Source: an uncultured Rhodospirillales bacterium (GTDB lineage Bacteria > Pseudomonadota > Alphaproteobacteria > CACIAM-22H2). Taken from it: a DNA stretch of 64,000 bases. Numbering within the stretch: the stretch's first letter is position 1; each line of letters starts with the position of its first letter. Below the pieces are notes generated by a model, which had not been told where the DNA came from, ran no database searches, and saw only the letters and a program-made list of their open reading frames with translations. The stretch lies in the NCBI GenBank assembly GCA_937926175.1, contig CALANV010000008.1, forward strand, positions 62,001 to 126,000, read 5' to 3'. Shown here piece by piece: positions 1 to 9,011 of the stretch. The translations under genes were made by a program, and so were the position numbers.

Positions 1-32
1 TGGCCGTCGTTGGCGGAGGAGTCGACCGGATC

Positions 33-680
33 ATGTTCCGCGATCGCACCGATGCCGGCCGGCGGCTCGCCCAGCTGCTTCTTCCCTTCAAGCACCGCCA
101 ACCGCTCATTCTCGCATTGCCGCGTGGCGGCGTTCCGGTCGCGGTCGAAGTCGCGCGGGCGCTGGAGGCGCCGTTGGACCTGCTGATGGTGCGCAAGATC
201 GGTGCGCCCGGTCATTCCGAACTCGCCATCGGGGCGGTGCTCGACGGCCTCGACCCCGACGTCTTCATCGACCATGCCATGGTCGGAGCGCTGCACGTGC
301 CCGAGAGCTACATCGAAGCCGAAATCGCCCGCCAGCGGCATCAGATCGAGCGGCAGCAGCTGCTCTACGCCACCGGCCGGCCGCGGTCGGATGCCCGCAA
401 TCGCACGGTCATCCTCGTCGACGATGGAGTTGCAACCGGCGCCACCGTCCGCGTCGCGCTGCGCGGCCTGCGGCAGGCGGGCGCGCAATACACGATCGTC
501 GCCGCCCCGGTCGCGCCGGCCGACACGGCCCAGTCATTGAAGGAGGAATGCGACGAAACCGTATTCGTGGCGACACCCGACGATTTCGGCGCCGTATCGA
601 TGTACTACGAGGACTTCAGCGAGGTCACCGACGCCGACGTCATCCGTCTCCTTGGCCAGATGCCGGCGCCGATCAGCTAG
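33..680 (+). CDS. Phosphoribosyltransferase family protein
   Basis: The 215-residue product has a type I phosphoribosyltransferase fold. Residues 126-138 read VILVDDGVATGAT, the hydrophobic-Asp-Asp-x-x-x-Thr-Gly PRPP-binding signature, and residues 29-33 (LPRGG) form the earlier PP-loop. The length fits the stand-alone family often found beside stress or alpha/beta-hydrolase genes. The substrate base cannot be read from sequence, so a salvage role is only family knowledge. The ATG is the first in-frame start and nothing upstream in the window shows another gene end. The next gene is on the opposite strand after about 140 bases, so it is probably transcribed alone or with genes left of the window. 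Confidence 0.85.
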   Translation: MFRDRTDAGRRLAQLLLPFKHRQPLILALPRGGVPVAVEVARALEAPLDLLMVRKIGAPGHSELAIGAVLDGLDPDVFIDHAMVGALHVPESYIEAEIARQRHQIERQQLLYATGRPRSDARNRTVILVDDGVATGATVRVALRGLRQAGAQYTIVAAPVAPADTAQSLKEECDETVFVATPDDFGAVSMYYEDFSEVTDADVIRLLGQMPAPIS

Positions 681-821
681 ACCGGTCTTTCCATCGACGG
701 CGTTCTTTCGACAGCCGGCACGGCTGTCCTGACCGACGTCGGTGGGCGTATCAGGACTGTTGTGTCGGACGGGCGAAACTTCCGCACGGATATTTGCGCT
801 ACGCAAGGGGGCGCCGCCACT

Positions 822-1226
822 TCAACCGTTCGCGAGTGCCACGAATCGCGTCCTGAACGCTGCCAGCGCCGCATCATCGTAGCGTTTGGCCGGCACAACG
901 CCCCAGACCGGGCGTGGCCAGGCCGGATCGGTCGTGAACCGGGCGATGACGTGGACGTGCAGCTGGGCGACTTGGTTGCCGAGTGCCGCGACGTTCAACT
1001 TGTGCGGGTTCACGATCCTGCGAAGGATTCCGGAGGCACGGGCAATCTCGTCGATCAGGACATGGCGGTCGCTCTCGCCGAGCTGATCGATATCGCGCAG
1101 ATCCGGCTTGGCCGGCACGAGAATCAGCCACGGATAGTTTGCATCATTCATCAGCAGGACGCGGCAGAGCGGCCAGCGGGCGAGTTCCACCGTATCGGCG
1201 GCCAAGCGGGGATCGAGTTCGAACAT
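822..1226 (-). CDS. HIT family protein
   Basis: This 134-residue protein is a histidine-triad nucleotide hydrolase or transferase. The active-site strand near residues 85-94 reads NQVAQLHVHVI, so the usual first His of the triad is Gln, a variant I recall as common in proteobacterial HIT proteins. The last two His are present. Activity on dinucleoside polyphosphates or AMP conjugates is family knowledge and the true substrate is unknown. I start it at the ATG preceded by GAGGT at five-base spacing. Another ATG seven codons upstream has a weaker ribosome site. It is divergent from the exonuclease gene, with about 60 bases between starts. Confidence 0.88.
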   Translation of the reverse strand: MFELDPRLAADTVELARWPLCRVLLMNDANYPWLILVPAKPDLRDIDQLGESDRHVLIDEIARASGILRRIVNPHKLNVAALGNQVAQLHVHVIARFTTDPAWPRPVWGVVPAKRYDDAALAAFRTRFVALANG

Positions 1227-1286
1227 CGTGACCTCGGTTGAAGACATACCCTAGTATCGCAGCCTGATGCCGCCTAGTTTATCCGT

Positions 1287-2315
1287 ATGACTGCGATACG
1301 TACCGCCCCGCGTCCCGAGGACTGGGTCCGCCTGACGCCGCAGGGGTTGTACGTCGAACCCGCCGACATTCACATCGATCCCTTACGGGGCGTCCCGCGC
1401 GCCGTCATCACCCACGGGCACGCCGATCATGCCCGTGCCGGTCACGGCGCCGTTCTCGCGACGGCCGAGACGCTTGCCATCATGGATGCGCGCTACGGCA
1501 CGGCGCACACGTCCGTCCGGCAGCCGGTCGCGTATGGCGAGGTCGTCGACATCAACGGCGTCCGTCTGTATCTGCTGCCGGCGGGGCATATCCTGGGGTC
1601 GGCGCAGGTCGTGCTCGAGTGGCGGGGCCAGCGGATCGTCGTCTCCGGCGACTACAAGCGGCGGCGCGATCCGACCTGTTCGCCGTTCGTCGTCCAACCG
1701 TGCGACGTGTTCGTGACCGAGGCCACGTTCGGCCTGCCCGTGTTCCGCCATCCGCCCGACCAGGCCGAAATCGGACGCCTCCTCCATTCCGTGCGGCTGT
1801 TCCCGGAACGCTGCCATGTCGTCGGCGTCTACGCGCTGGGCAAATGTCAGCGCGTCATCGCGTTGCTGCGCGAGGCCGGATACGACCAGGCCATCTATCT
1901 GCACGGCGCGCTCACGTCGCTGTGCGATCTCTATCGCCGTCTGGGCATCGCCCTAGGCGAACTGCATCCGGTTGCCGGCATCAGCAAGGAGGCGCTGCGC
2001 GGCGCCATCGTACTCGCACCACCCTCGGCCGTCGCTGACCGTTGGTCGCGGCGTCTGCCCGATCCGGTCGTGGCCGTCGCCTCGGGATGGATGCGGATCA
2101 AGCAGCGCGCCAAACAGCAAGGGGTCGAGCTTCCGCTGGTCATCTCCGACCATGCCGACTGGGATGAGCTGACACGCACCATCGACGAGGTTGCAGCTTC
2201 GGAGATCTGGGTCACGCATGGCCAGGAGGAGGCTCTCGTCCATTACGCGAGCCGGCGCGGCATCAGGGCCCGTGCGCTGGCGCTCGTCGGCTACGAAGAC
2301 GTGGATCCGGAATGA
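1287..2315 (+). CDS. Ligase-associated DNA exonuclease, metallo-beta-lactamase fold
   Basis: The protein has 342 residues and the beta-lactamase/beta-CASP nuclease organisation. HGHADHA at residues 43-49 is the metal-binding motif, and further His and Asp residues lie near VSGDYK and ISDHADW. This matches the exonuclease family encoded next to ATP-dependent DNA ligases in many Proteobacteria. Its stop overlaps the ATG of the downstream ligase by four bases, so translation is coupled and the two proteins probably act together in DNA end processing and sealing. The expected helicase and phosphoesterase partners are not adjacent. The start has only a weak ribosome site. Confidence 0.9.
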   Translation: MTAIRTAPRPEDWVRLTPQGLYVEPADIHIDPLRGVPRAVITHGHADHARAGHGAVLATAETLAIMDARYGTAHTSVRQPVAYGEVVDINGVRLYLLPAGHILGSAQVVLEWRGQRIVVSGDYKRRRDPTCSPFVVQPCDVFVTEATFGLPVFRHPPDQAEIGRLLHSVRLFPERCHVVGVYALGKCQRVIALLREAGYDQAIYLHGALTSLCDLYRRLGIALGELHPVAGISKEALRGAIVLAPPSAVADRWSRRLPDPVVAVASGWMRIKQRAKQQGVELPLVISDHADWDELTRTIDEVAASEIWVTHGQEEALVHYASRRGIRARALALVGYEDVDPE

Positions 2316-3964
2316 GCGCTGCATTCGAGCTGGCGGCGGCGCGCGAGACCGAGGCCGGAAGCATGGACCGCTTCGCGCGGCTGCTCGACGATCTGCTGTT
2401 CTCGCCGTCGCGCCTCACCAAGCTGCGCCTCATGAAGGAATATTTTGCCGAAGCGCCGGATCCCGACCGGGGTTATGCGCTGGCGGCATTGACGGGTGGT
2501 CTCGATTTCCGGTTCGCGAAGCCCGCGACGATCCGCCAGCTCGTCGAAAGCCGCATCGACGCCGCCCTGTTTGCATGGTCCTACGACTATGTCGGCGACC
2601 TTGCGGAGACGGCGGCGCTGATCTGGCCGGGAACGGCGGTGGCGAATGCTCCGGCGCCGCGCCTGTCGGCGATCGTCGCCGCGCTGGACGGCGCGACGCG
2701 CGCGGACGTGGCGCGTCTGCTGGCAATGTGGTTCGATCAGCTCGAGCCGACCGGGCGGTGGGCGCTCATCAAGCTCATTACCGGAGGATTGCGTGTCGGC
2801 GTGTCGGCGCGTCTGGCGAAGACGGCGCTCGCCGAGATGGGCGGGATCGACGTGGCCGAGGTCGAGGAGCTGTGGCATGGACTGACGCCGCCCTATACCG
2901 ATCTGTTCGCGTGGCTCGAGGGGCGCGGGCCGAAACCGACCGTCGATCATGCCGGCATCTTCCGGCCGATCATGCTGGCGCATGCGCTGGACGAGGCGGA
3001 GCTTGCCACGATGGCGCCGGGCGATTTCCGCGCCGAATGGAAATGGGACGGCATCCGCGTCCAGCTCGTCGCGCGGCACGGCCGCCGTCGCATCTACTCG
3101 CGGACCGGCGACGAGATCTCGGGCAGCTTTCCCGACGTCGTGCAGGCGCTCGATTTCGACGCCGTGCTCGACGGCGAACTGCTCGTGCGCCGGGGCGACG
3201 ACGTCGCCCCCTTCAACGATCTGCAGCAGCGCCTCAACCGCAAGCTGGTCAACGACAAGATGCTCGAGGCGTATCCCGCGTTCGTGCGGCTCTACGACAT
3301 CCTGTTCGAAGGGGAGGAAGATCTGCGGATGCTGCCGTTCGATGAACGTCGCGCCCGCCTCGAATCGTTCTACGCTCGACATATCGCCGGCACGAATCTG
3401 GCCGCACGCTTCGACGTCTCGCCGATGATTCCATTCTCCGACTGGGACATGCTGCGCGAGATCCGCGCGGGCGCCGACGTACGGGCGTCGGAAGGCGTGA
3501 TGCTGAAACGGGCCGACAGTCCCTATGTCGCCGGCCGGCCGAAGGGACTGTGGTTCAAGTGGAAGCGCGTGGCGGCGACCATCGATGCCGTTCTGATGTA
3601 TGCGCAGCGCGGGCACGGCAAGCGGTCGTCCTTCTATTCGGACTTCACCTTCGGGTGCTGGCGCGAGGCGCCCGACGGCGGCCGGGAACTGGTGCCGGTC
3701 GGCAAGGCATATTTCGGCTTTACCGACGCCGAACTCGCACAGCTCGACAGGTGGGTGCGCGCCCATACCACCGAGCGTTTCGGTCCCGTACGGGCGGTCG
3801 AGCCGCGGCTGGTGTGCGAGCTTGCCTTCGACGGCGTGCAGCGCTCGACCCGGCACAAGTCAGGTCTGGCGCTGCGGTTTCCGCGCATTCATCGCATTCG
3901 CTGGGACAAGCCGGCGAAGGAGGCCGACCGGATCGAAACGCTCGCGGCGATGATCCCGGACTGA
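2312..3964 (+). CDS. ATP-dependent DNA ligase, damage-response type
   Basis: This 550-residue enzyme joins DNA nicks using ATP. The nucleotidyl-transfer motif KWDG has its lysine at residue 244 and follows an N-terminal DNA-binding domain of about 230 residues. Later ligase motifs include DGELLVRRG (motif III region), SEGVMLKR (motif IV) and WFKWKR (motif V). Length and domain order fit the bacterial ligase family linked in other species to repair of cross-linking damage such as cisplatin. It is translationally coupled to the exonuclease upstream. The C-terminal oligonucleotide-binding domain appears complete. It is not the NAD-dependent replicative ligase LigA. Confidence 0.93.
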   Translation: MSAAFELAAARETEAGSMDRFARLLDDLLFSPSRLTKLRLMKEYFAEAPDPDRGYALAALTGGLDFRFAKPATIRQLVESRIDAALFAWSYDYVGDLAETAALIWPGTAVANAPAPRLSAIVAALDGATRADVARLLAMWFDQLEPTGRWALIKLITGGLRVGVSARLAKTALAEMGGIDVAEVEELWHGLTPPYTDLFAWLEGRGPKPTVDHAGIFRPIMLAHALDEAELATMAPGDFRAEWKWDGIRVQLVARHGRRRIYSRTGDEISGSFPDVVQALDFDAVLDGELLVRRGDDVAPFNDLQQRLNRKLVNDKMLEAYPAFVRLYDILFEGEEDLRMLPFDERRARLESFYARHIAGTNLAARFDVSPMIPFSDWDMLREIRAGADVRASEGVMLKRADSPYVAGRPKGLWFKWKRVAATIDAVLMYAQRGHGKRSSFYSDFTFGCWREAPDGGRELVPVGKAYFGFTDAELAQLDRWVRAHTTERFGPVRAVEPRLVCELAFDGVQRSTRHKSGLALRFPRIHRIRWDKPAKEADRIETLAAMIPD

Positions 3965-3967
3965 TCC

Positions 3968-4957
3968 CTAACTTTCCGGTACGTGAGAAACGGGGGCCTT
4001 TTCGCCTCGTGTGGATTGGCCGCGACGATCGCCGCGGAGCTGCGATACGGCTTCGACCAGCTTCCCGGACCACATGGCGATGTTCCACTCGGCCTTGAAG
4101 GCGAGCCGCCCGTCGCCCCGCAGGCGATGCAGACCAAGGCGCCAGACTTCGCGCGGCATCGGGCGTGCGATGCGGTAGATGTCATGGATGTCGGCGAGCA
4201 GGCTGCCGTTGCCTCGACCGGCGCGGTTCCGTTCGAGCCGATACAGGCCGCGGCCGCCGCGGAAGGCGCGGGCGATGATCCATTCCCGGTCGAGCTGATG
4301 CTCGCGCAGGACATGTTGAACCACGGCGGAACGGACATGCCATGCGCGGTATCCGATCCGTTCGAGACGTTCGAGGAACTCGATCTCCGACCCCATGATG
4401 AAGGTCGCGGTGCCGTTCGGCCCGATTGCGGGATCGAACCGATGGCCGGCGGCGAAGACGCGCGGCCGCACGGCCATATTCGGACCCCAGACGAGTTTGG
4501 CCGCAATCGGCCCTTCGGGCTGATCGCCGGTCGTCAGTGCATAGGTGAACCCGAGCGGGACCCACTCGAGAATCCACGGGTCCGGTTGTCGCGGCCACAG
4601 CGGCACGATGCGGCCGCCGAAGATGTCGTAATCGGGATTGGCTCGTGCCGCCTCAAGCATCCGCTCGAGCCAATCCTCGGCGGGGATGATGTCATCGTCG
4701 ATGAAGATCGCGAGCTCGCCCTCGATGTGCGGGATTGCCGCATTGCAGCCCCAGTTCTTGCCGCGGCGCGGCTCGTGCATATAGTGGAGCGGCAGACGAT
4801 TCTTCAGTTCGCCGACCACATCCCGGGTAGCCTGATCATCGCTGTTGTGTACAACGAGCAATTTGAACGGGCACGGGCGCGCAATCCGGGAAAGCGCCAC
4901 GAGCGTCTGCCGCAGGTATGCCGCGTTCTCGGCGGTGACGATGATGACGGTTATCAC
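3968..4957 (-). CDS. Family 2 glycosyltransferase (paralogue of the 7391-8377 gene)
   Basis: The 329-residue product has a GT-A fold. The N-terminus MITVIIVTAENAAYL is a Rossmann-like nucleotide-sugar binding start, and FIDDDIIP at residues 85-92 supplies the Asp cluster that binds the metal-nucleotide. It is very similar along its length to the protein of 7391-8377; both contain GGRIVPLWPRQPDPWIL. The start is GTG with a weak purine-rich site. There are no obvious membrane segments, so it is probably a cytoplasmic or membrane-associated sugar transferase. It is the last gene of the leftward group and converges on the ligase gene with almost no gap. Donor and acceptor are unknown. Confidence 0.85.
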   Translation of the reverse strand: MITVIIVTAENAAYLRQTLVALSRIARPCPFKLLVVHNSDDQATRDVVGELKNRLPLHYMHEPRRGKNWGCNAAIPHIEGELAIFIDDDIIPAEDWLERMLEAARANPDYDIFGGRIVPLWPRQPDPWILEWVPLGFTYALTTGDQPEGPIAAKLVWGPNMAVRPRVFAAGHRFDPAIGPNGTATFIMGSEIEFLERLERIGYRAWHVRSAVVQHVLREHQLDREWIIARAFRGGRGLYRLERNRAGRGNGSLLADIHDIYRIARPMPREVWRLGLHRLRGDGRLAFKAEWNIAMWSGKLVEAVSQLRGDRRGQSTRGEKAPVSHVPES

Positions 4958-5162
4958 GCTCTTTTCCCGTTTCCGGCTGGACGTGTGGACCAGGGGGACG
5001 CCTCACAAGGTGTAAGTCCTTGTATCGTAAGGGGCATCGTTCAAGCGACGACTTTCGGGAAATACGCCCGGCGCGGACGGTCGTTCTGTCGAATCTGGCG
5101 ACGGTGACCTCGACCACATCGGGCCGCGTGCCGGCGTGGTACTTCGGATTGACGGCCGACCT

Positions 5163-6137
5163 CTAAGCCGGTAGCCACCGTTCGAGGAGCGAGGGCCGGG
5201 TCACGGTCACCGCCGAACCGATGTATTTGATCGTGCAGTAGACGCTGCCCAGGGCGAAGGCGAACGTGGCGCCGGCCGGCCCGAGTCCGGCGCGACGGTA
5301 GTCCCGGACAACGCGCCGAAATGTCCGCGCGAGGACGTGGCGATAGATCCAGAAGACGCCACGCAGCGTTACCGGGCGCTCCCGGCGCTTCAGGATCACC
5401 TCGTCGTGTCCCTCCCAGAGGGCGCGGACGATGAAGCCGAGCACGCCGACTGGCGGCGGATGCGAAACCGCGGCACGGTACTGACGGTAGATCCGGATCC
5501 CGTCCCGGCGGAGGGCATCCGTCTGCCGAACGCATTGGCCGCGATAGAGACCGCCGCTGGGGAAGGGGTAGCGTTCGAAGATCTCGCGACGATAGGCGAC
5601 GTTGTTCGCGTATATGCCTTGCTCGACCGCGAGGTCCGTCCGGTCGCTGCGCAAGCCGAAGAACCAGAACAGCGAGAACGCGCGACTATAGACGCTGTGG
5701 GGCGACATATAGGTTTGGCCAGTGACCACGGCACAGTCGGGTTCGCTGAAGCTTTCGAGAATGCTTTGGAGCCACTCCGGCTCCGGGATCGTGTCGCTGT
5801 CGAGGAAGACGATGATTTCGCCCGTTGTCCGCTTCGCGCCGGCGTTCTTCAGTTCGTAGTATTTCAACCCATCCACCGGCTCGACGCGAAGCTCGCAGCA
5901 CTCGCCGGGTGGCCCGAAATGTTCGTCGAGCGATCTTTCGATCACCGTCGCGGGAACGTCGTTGCGATCGTAGAGAAGGAGAACCTGCGGCGGCGCCGGG
6001 ACGCGGCGGCGCACGTCCTCGAGTTGACGGCGAAGCGTGCGCAGCATGGCATGCGCGCGGGCGAGCTCTGCCTGACGGGCATTGTCCCATTCGATGACGA
6101 CGGCGAAAGTCGGCAATGGCCAGTTGGGAATCGTCAT
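5163..6137 (-). CDS. Family 2 glycosyltransferase (paralogue of the 6423-7394 gene)
   Basis: This is a 324-residue GT-A protein. FLDSDTIPEPEW around residues 111-122 carries the D-x-D-like metal motif. An acceptor-side region near residues 180-240 ends in QTDALRRDG, and a hydrophobic C-terminus from about residue 270 could be one or two membrane segments. I chose the ATG behind GGTGGGAGGCAGC, a strong ribosome site; longer upstream reading lacks family similarity. It is close to the gene at 6423-7394, and both begin with the same NWPLP...FAVVIEWDNAR pattern. It lies between two other glycosyltransferases on the same strand, with gaps of 205 and 285 bases. The substrate is unknown. Confidence 0.83.
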   Translation of the reverse strand: MTIPNWPLPTFAVVIEWDNARQAELARAHAMLRTLRRQLEDVRRRVPAPPQVLLLYDRNDVPATVIERSLDEHFGPPGECCELRVEPVDGLKYYELKNAGAKRTTGEIIVFLDSDTIPEPEWLQSILESFSEPDCAVVTGQTYMSPHSVYSRAFSLFWFFGLRSDRTDLAVEQGIYANNVAYRREIFERYPFPSGGLYRGQCVRQTDALRRDGIRIYRQYRAAVSHPPPVGVLGFIVRALWEGHDEVILKRRERPVTLRGVFWIYRHVLARTFRRVVRDYRRAGLGPAGATFAFALGSVYCTIKYIGSAVTVTRPSLLERWLPA

Positions 6138-6422
6138 GCTGCCTCCCACCTTCGTTCGGTGACACCCCATTACGAATGGACAGTCGATCGCCGACGGGAC
6201 GCCGCCCGCCGGCGCGCGAAAGTCGGTACCCACCTTTTCGCCCCGGACGAAATGTCCGGGACCAGCGGGACAATAGCGCGGGCGACGCAAATGATGCTGT
6301 GTCCTTCCGGCGTTTGCGCTTTCTCAAAGCGGGAAGTGGCCATCGTTCGGGGTAGCGCGCCGGCGCGACGAATTCGGGACCGGCCGATTGCCGTTGTCTG
6401 TGCCCCGATCCGGGGCGACCAC

Positions 6423-7394
6423 TCAGGCTGGCAGAACGCGCCGCAGGAACGTCGGCCTGATCAGGGTCAGGGACGAGCCGATGAACTTGAAAGTATAGAA
6501 GACGACGCCGATCGCGAAGGCGGCGATCGCGCCTGGCCGGCCAAGACCTGCCCGACGGTAGTTCCGGACGACGCCCGTCAGCAGGCGCCGGAGCGCGCGA
6601 ACGTAAAGTCGGACGACCGTGACGAACATCACCTCCTGCCAATAGCGCTTGATGAGGACATCGTCATACCCTTCCCACAAGCCGCGTACGATGGCCGCCA
6701 GGAAGTTGCGCGGCGCCGGATGCGAGGCGCCGGCGCGGTACTGCCGATAGATCTGGATCCCATCCCTGGCGAGCGCGTCGGTCTGCCAGAGGCAGGCGCC
6801 ACGATAGAGGTCGGTCTTCGGGTACGGATGGCGCTCGAACACCGACCGGCGGAAGGCGACGTTGTTGGCGAAGTAGTTCCGTGCCGGCACCAGGTCCGTG
6901 CGATCGCTGCGAAAGCCGTAGAACCAGAAGAGGGAAAACGCCTTGTCGTAGAACGTGTCGAGCGACATGTAGGTCTGGCCGCCGACGACGGAGATGTCTG
7001 GATTTGTAAAACACTCCAAGAGTTCCTGGAGCCAGTCGGGTTCCGGTATCACGTCGCTGTCGAGGAAAATCACGACCTCGCCGGAGGTGCGTGCAGCCCC
7101 GACATTCTTGAGTTCATAATATTTGAGGCCGTCGGTCGGCTCGGCGCGCAGCTCGCACAGATGTTCCGGCGCCTTGAAATGAAGACGCAGGGAATTCTCG
7201 ACGACAGACGCGGGGACGTCGTGCCGGTCGTAGAGCACGAGAACCTGCGGCGGGACGACAACCCGGTGACGGATGCGCGCCAGCGACGTGCGCAGGGCGC
7301 GGAGCATGGCATGCGCCCGGGCCAGTTCGGCGGTCCGCGCGTTGTCCCATTCGATGACCACGGCGAACGACGGAAGCGGCCAGTTCGTGATCAT
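6423..7394 (-). CDS. Family 2 glycosyltransferase, coupled to its upstream neighbour
   Basis: The 323-residue GT-A protein carries FLDSDVIPEPDW (Asp residues 112 and 114) and the same overall plan as the 5163-6137 product, including a hydrophobic C-terminal stretch after about residue 265 that suggests membrane association. Its ATG overlaps the TGA of the upstream glycosyltransferase by four bases and is preceded by GGAGG, so the two are translationally coupled. The paralogue downstream is separated by 285 bases. The sugar donor and acceptor cannot be inferred. A role in a surface glycan is likely from the neighbouring transferases. Confidence 0.84.
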   Translation of the reverse strand: MITNWPLPSFAVVIEWDNARTAELARAHAMLRALRTSLARIRHRVVVPPQVLVLYDRHDVPASVVENSLRLHFKAPEHLCELRAEPTDGLKYYELKNVGAARTSGEVVIFLDSDVIPEPDWLQELLECFTNPDISVVGGQTYMSLDTFYDKAFSLFWFYGFRSDRTDLVPARNYFANNVAFRRSVFERHPYPKTDLYRGACLWQTDALARDGIQIYRQYRAGASHPAPRNFLAAIVRGLWEGYDDVLIKRYWQEVMFVTVVRLYVRALRRLLTGVVRNYRRAGLGRPGAIAAFAIGVVFYTFKFIGSSLTLIRPTFLRRVLPA

Positions 7395-8377
7395 GGGTGG
7401 GGGGAGCCTCCTAACTGGCGGCTCGGCGCGGGCGCGACGGCCGGACGGGTGGTATTCAGCGCGCGCAGCCTGCTGCGTGCCTCCGCCACCTGGCCGCACA
7501 GGATTGCGAGGTTCCAGTCCGCCTTGAAGGCGAGCTGATGGTTGCGCTGAAGACGGTGCCGGAGTGATCGCCATAACTGACGCGGGATGGGCCGAAGGCT
7601 TCGGAAAAGCGCGTCGACCATGCCGGCGCGATCAAGATTCTTCCGTCCCTCTTCGAGGCGAATGAGGCCGCGGCCGCAGCGATAGGCGCGTCTCATGATC
7701 CACTGGCGCGTCAGCTGGCTTTCGTCGATCGTGTGCCGAATGATCGCGTCGGAGACGAACCAGCAGCGATAACCGGCACGTTCGAGACGCTCGATGAACT
7801 CGGTCTCGCCACCCATCGCATAGTCGCTCGTGCCGTTCGGCCCTACGGTCGTATCGAAGCGGTGACCGGCCTTGAACACGCGCGTGCGAAAAGCCATGTT
7901 GCCGCCCCAGATCTGGCCGGCGGGGGCAGGCCCCTCCGTGAGGTGCGGGGGATGTACCGCGAACACTAAGCCAAGCGGAACCCAGTCGAGGATCCACGGA
8001 TCCGGCTGTCGCGGCCAGAGCGGCACGATCCGGCCACCGAAAATGTCGTAGCCGGGATTTGCGCGCGCCGCGGCGTAAAGGCTGGTGAGCCAGTTACGGG
8101 TCGGGATGACATCGTCGTCGGTGAAAACCGCGAGTTCGCCCTCGAGATGAGGCAATGCAGCGTTGCATGCGTAGTTCTTGCCGCGTCGCGTCTCGCGGAC
8201 GTAGCGGATCGGCAACCTGTCCACGAATGACTGGACCGTCCGATACGTTTCCTCGTCGTCGCCGTTGTGCGCAATGATGAGCCGCCAGGCACAAGGCGTC
8301 GCGATGCGGGTCAGGGCCTCGAGCGTACGGGCAAGATGCGCCTCCCCTTTCGCGGTTGTTATCACAACCGACAGCAT
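7391..8377 (-). CDS. Family 2 glycosyltransferase, first gene of the leftward group
   Basis: This 328-residue GT-A protein begins MLSVVITTAKGEAHL and has FTDDDVIP at residues 85-92 as the metal-nucleotide site. It shares long identical blocks with the 3968-4957 product, for example DIFGGRIVPLWPRQPDPWIL, so the pair arose by duplication. The ATG is preceded by GGAGGG six bases upstream. It is the promoter-proximal gene of the four leftward glycosyltransferases. A 634-base stretch without a gene lies upstream and probably holds its promoter. Specificity is unknown. Confidence 0.85.
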   Translation of the reverse strand: MLSVVITTAKGEAHLARTLEALTRIATPCAWRLIIAHNGDDEETYRTVQSFVDRLPIRYVRETRRGKNYACNAALPHLEGELAVFTDDDVIPTRNWLTSLYAAARANPGYDIFGGRIVPLWPRQPDPWILDWVPLGLVFAVHPPHLTEGPAPAGQIWGGNMAFRTRVFKAGHRFDTTVGPNGTSDYAMGGETEFIERLERAGYRCWFVSDAIIRHTIDESQLTRQWIMRRAYRCGRGLIRLEEGRKNLDRAGMVDALFRSLRPIPRQLWRSLRHRLQRNHQLAFKADWNLAILCGQVAEARSRLRALNTTRPAVAPAPSRQLGGSPHP

Positions 8378-9011
8378 TCATGTCCCTCCACTATGCGCCG
8401 CTCGCGACGGTCATCCCGAGCTGCGCCACCTCGCGACATGGTTGCGTACACTGAGATTGAATGCCGTGAAACGGATGCACACAATGTCGCGATCGGACGA
8501 AGCTTGGGCATTTTTGCGACCGGCGCGCCAATGCGTCTCATCCGGACGGTCGCAATACATCCGATAGTGGTGTCCTTGCGGCGGTGTCTTGCCGAGGCGC
8601 GGGATGGTTTCGCCGGCGCAACTTGCACCGTACGTTGCGGTCCGGGTCCGGGCGGCAGCGTATCGACTCGACCGAATGGGGGAGAGCGGCCGCGTGGGCG
8701 CTCGTCAACGTCGGGTTGCCTTTATGTCGGCAACCTCGGGACGTGAATTCCGGGCCGCCTCGAGATCGGGCTGCGACCTTCGTATTCCGGCGTAGCGCGC
8801 AGGCAAACGGGGCATTTTCATCGCATGCCACCGGTGCGGATGGCTCGGTGGCGCCGATTGACGCCGTGGAATCCGCTGCGCCGTCGCGTGGGGGCGCAAG
8901 CGATGCGACGCAACGGCGCGAGATTCGTTATTGCCCATGAGGGATCCATCGGTCGGGCGAGGTCCGATGGAGCGGCCGAGGCGCAACGTGAACCGGGAAG
9001 AGGGCACGACG
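8378..9011. other. Intergenic region without a recognised gene
   Basis: These 634 bases separate divergent genes. Open frames exist on both strands, but their translations are Arg/Ser/Pro-rich shadow-type sequence without family resemblance. The region should contain the promoters for the leftward glycosyltransferases and the rightward MpaB-family gene. I found no clear promoter, terminator or RNA gene by eye. Confidence 0.5.

Noticed and set aside
2291..3856. A 521-residue open frame antisense to the DNA ligase
   Set aside because: Its translation is rich in Arg, Glu and Gly and has no family motifs, while the sense strand has all ligase motifs. Long antisense frames are expected in high-GC DNA.
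5337..7538. A 733-residue rightward frame across two leftward glycosyltransferases
   Set aside because: The opposite strand holds two intact GT-A proteins with ribosome sites and DxD motifs. The rightward translation is a compositional shadow.
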